Below are positions 5,539 to 6,166 of a stretch of DNA of 6,166 nt, piece after piece. Numbering within the stretch: the first letter of the stretch is position 1; each line of letters begins with the position of its first letter. The DNA comes from Nitrospinota bacterium (GTDB lineage Bacteria; Nitrospinota; Nitrospinia; SZUA-224). Below the pieces are notes generated by a model. The model was not told the origin of the DNA. It saw only the letters and a program-made list of their open reading frames with translations, and ran no database searches. A program made the translations under genes and the position numbers. Location of the stretch: contig JACRGM010000193.1 in the NCBI GenBank assembly GCA_016212345.1, positions 1 through 6,166 of the forward strand, in the 5' to 3' direction.

Positions 5539-5883
5539 CTAAATTACCCCTATAGCTATCATAATCGCCTTTTCTATTTCGCTCATCTTTGCGCCACTTA
5601 TCTTTCCTGCGAAAGGACCTCTAATAAGTAATGATTTGTCTATTGTTGTTACCTGCTCACATTTAGCCATAGATGTCTTTAATAAACCACCTTCACCCTC
5701 TTGAAGTAAAACATGATTAGGAGACGGTCTTAAGTTTGTAGACAAAGGAACTACAATTATATCATTGGCTAACTTATTTCGAATATCTAAAGAAACTACT
5801 ATAGCAGGACGATTCTTAATATCCTTTGGCTTTGAAGGCAGATTAACTAAATATATCTCTCCTCTTTTTGGATACTCAATCAT
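5539..5883 (-). CDS. mazF: MazF/PemK-family toxin (type II endoribonuclease)
   Basis: This is the toxin of a type II toxin-antitoxin pair, expected to cleave mRNA at short sequence motifs. From the ATG at 5883 it has 114 residues, the usual MazF length. The family landmarks are in order: RGEIYLVNLP near the start, NRPAIVVS with Arg25, IIVVPLST with Ser48 at the place of the catalytic Thr of Bacillus MazF, HVLL, then GLLKTSMAKCEQVTTIDKSL and a C-terminal helix (MSEIEKAIMIAIGV). A longer version starting with GTG at 5901 is possible, but AGAGGA at 5890-5895 is correctly placed for the ATG at 5883. The start overlaps the last eight bases of the antitoxin gene, so toxin translation is coupled to antitoxin translation. 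There is no sign of inactivation. Confidence 0.9.
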   Translation of the reverse strand: MIEYPKRGEIYLVNLPSKPKDIKNRPAIVVSLDIRNKLANDIIVVPLSTNLRPSPNHVLLQEGEGGLLKTSMAKCEQVTTIDKSLLIRGPFAGKISGAKMSEIEKAIMIAIGVI

Positions 5884-6151
5884 TCCATGTCCTCTTTGCA
5901 CTTTCTTCCGCTATTTTTGCCCACTCCCTGTCTTCCTTTTTTTCCTTTTCTGTGAGAGATAGGTAATAAGCCTCGATGTCTTTTTCAATTGCTCTTTTTT
6001 TAGACTTCAATAATCCTTCACGCAGCATTTCTTCCATTATCTGACTTCTTGGAGTTCCCTTTTCCTTTGCAATTTTGTCTATTACATAAACCACATCACC
6101 ACTGATTGTTACTGTCAGTTTTGTTTTGCGAAGGATACTTGTTGATGGCAT
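5876..6151 (-). CDS. ribbon-helix-helix antitoxin, MazE-like, partner of the MazF toxin
   Basis: This 91-residue protein is the antitoxin and likely autorepressor. Residues 11-47 form a ribbon-helix-helix DNA-binding fold: strand KLTVTISGD, helix VVYVIDKIAKEKG, turn TPRSQ, helix IMEEMLREGL. Residues 48-91 are highly charged (YYLSLTEKEKKEDREWAKI), as expected of a flexible tail that wraps and blocks MazF. The ATG at 6151 follows AAAGGAGG (6158-6165, minus strand) by six bases, an excellent site. The gene precedes and overlaps the toxin, the standard order, which favours an excess of antitoxin. RHH antitoxins usually bind palindromes in their own promoter, which would lie beyond the right edge of the window. 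Confidence 0.88.
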   Translation of the reverse strand: MPSTSILRKTKLTVTISGDVVYVIDKIAKEKGTPRSQIMEEMLREGLLKSKKRAIEKDIEAYYLSLTEKEKKEDREWAKIAEESAKRTWND

Positions 6152-6157
6152 AACTAA

Positions 6158-6165
6158 CCTCCTTT
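6158..6165 (-). promoter_or_regulatory. strong Shine-Dalgarno of the antitoxin gene
   Basis: On the minus strand AAAGGAGG lies six bases before the antitoxin ATG, close to the ideal anti-16S match. The coupled toxin start has only AGAGGA. The stronger site on the first gene would help keep antitoxin in excess. Confidence 0.75.
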
Positions 6166-6166
6166 A

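Noticed and set aside
5884..5901. GTG 5901 as the toxin start
   Set aside because: MazF homology begins at MIEYPKRGEIY; AGAGGA is spaced for ATG 5883 and the overlap with the antitoxin stop is typical.

Overview
The window reads like a stretch of moderately AT-rich chromosome from an anaerobic, probably Gram-negative (diderm) bacterium. The reasons are an LPP20/FlgT-type envelope protein, a 2-oxoacid:ferredoxin oxidoreductase alpha subunit, a GltD-like flavoprotein carrying many iron-sulfur cysteines, a possible selenocysteine codon, and heavy use of AGA/AGG and ATA codons. Desulfobacterota, Nitrospirota or Clostridia-like lineages would fit; the sequence does not decide between them.

Layout. 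Positions 1-822 (+) hold the 3' part of a FlgT/LPP20-like envelope protein, cut by the window edge. A nicotinamidase-like isochorismatase-fold hydrolase follows (842-1354, +). A 118-base gap with two clear RNA hairpins and a weak promoter candidate leads into the main operon. The operon begins with a large FAD/NAD(P)/Fe-S protein (1473-3182, +) whose reading frame is crossed by one in-frame TGA at 2205-2207. That gene overlaps the start of a PorA-type alpha subunit (3179-4333, +) by ATGA. PorA in turn overlaps, by the same ATGA arrangement, a 13-codon reading frame that looks like the start of porB and stops almost at once.

From about 4361 to the right edge the DNA looks like accessory material inserted into the operon. 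It has a minus-strand open frame that may be a decayed transposase, a short tandem repeat, several palindromes, a small three-helix membrane protein gene (4878-5414, +) bracketed by a 10-bp inverted repeat, and a complete MazF/RHH-antitoxin module on the minus strand (6151 down to 5539).

How the genes work together. The GltD-like/ferredoxin protein and PorA are expected to be subunits of one cytoplasmic 2-oxoacid oxidoreductase that passes electrons between a thiamine diphosphate-bound substrate, Fe-S clusters, FAD and NAD(P)H, comparable to the phenylglyoxylate:NAD oxidoreductase type of complex. The beta and gamma subunits are not visible, so the operon may be broken here.

The most interesting point is the in-frame TGA. 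The frame stays open with all conserved motifs on both sides, so the gene is either a selenoprotein or a recent nonsense mutant. A hairpin directly after the TGA is a possible but imperfect SECIS element. The loss of porB downstream favours decay; the intact downstream motifs, the leaky UGA-C context and the hairpin favour selenocysteine. The sequence alone does not settle it.
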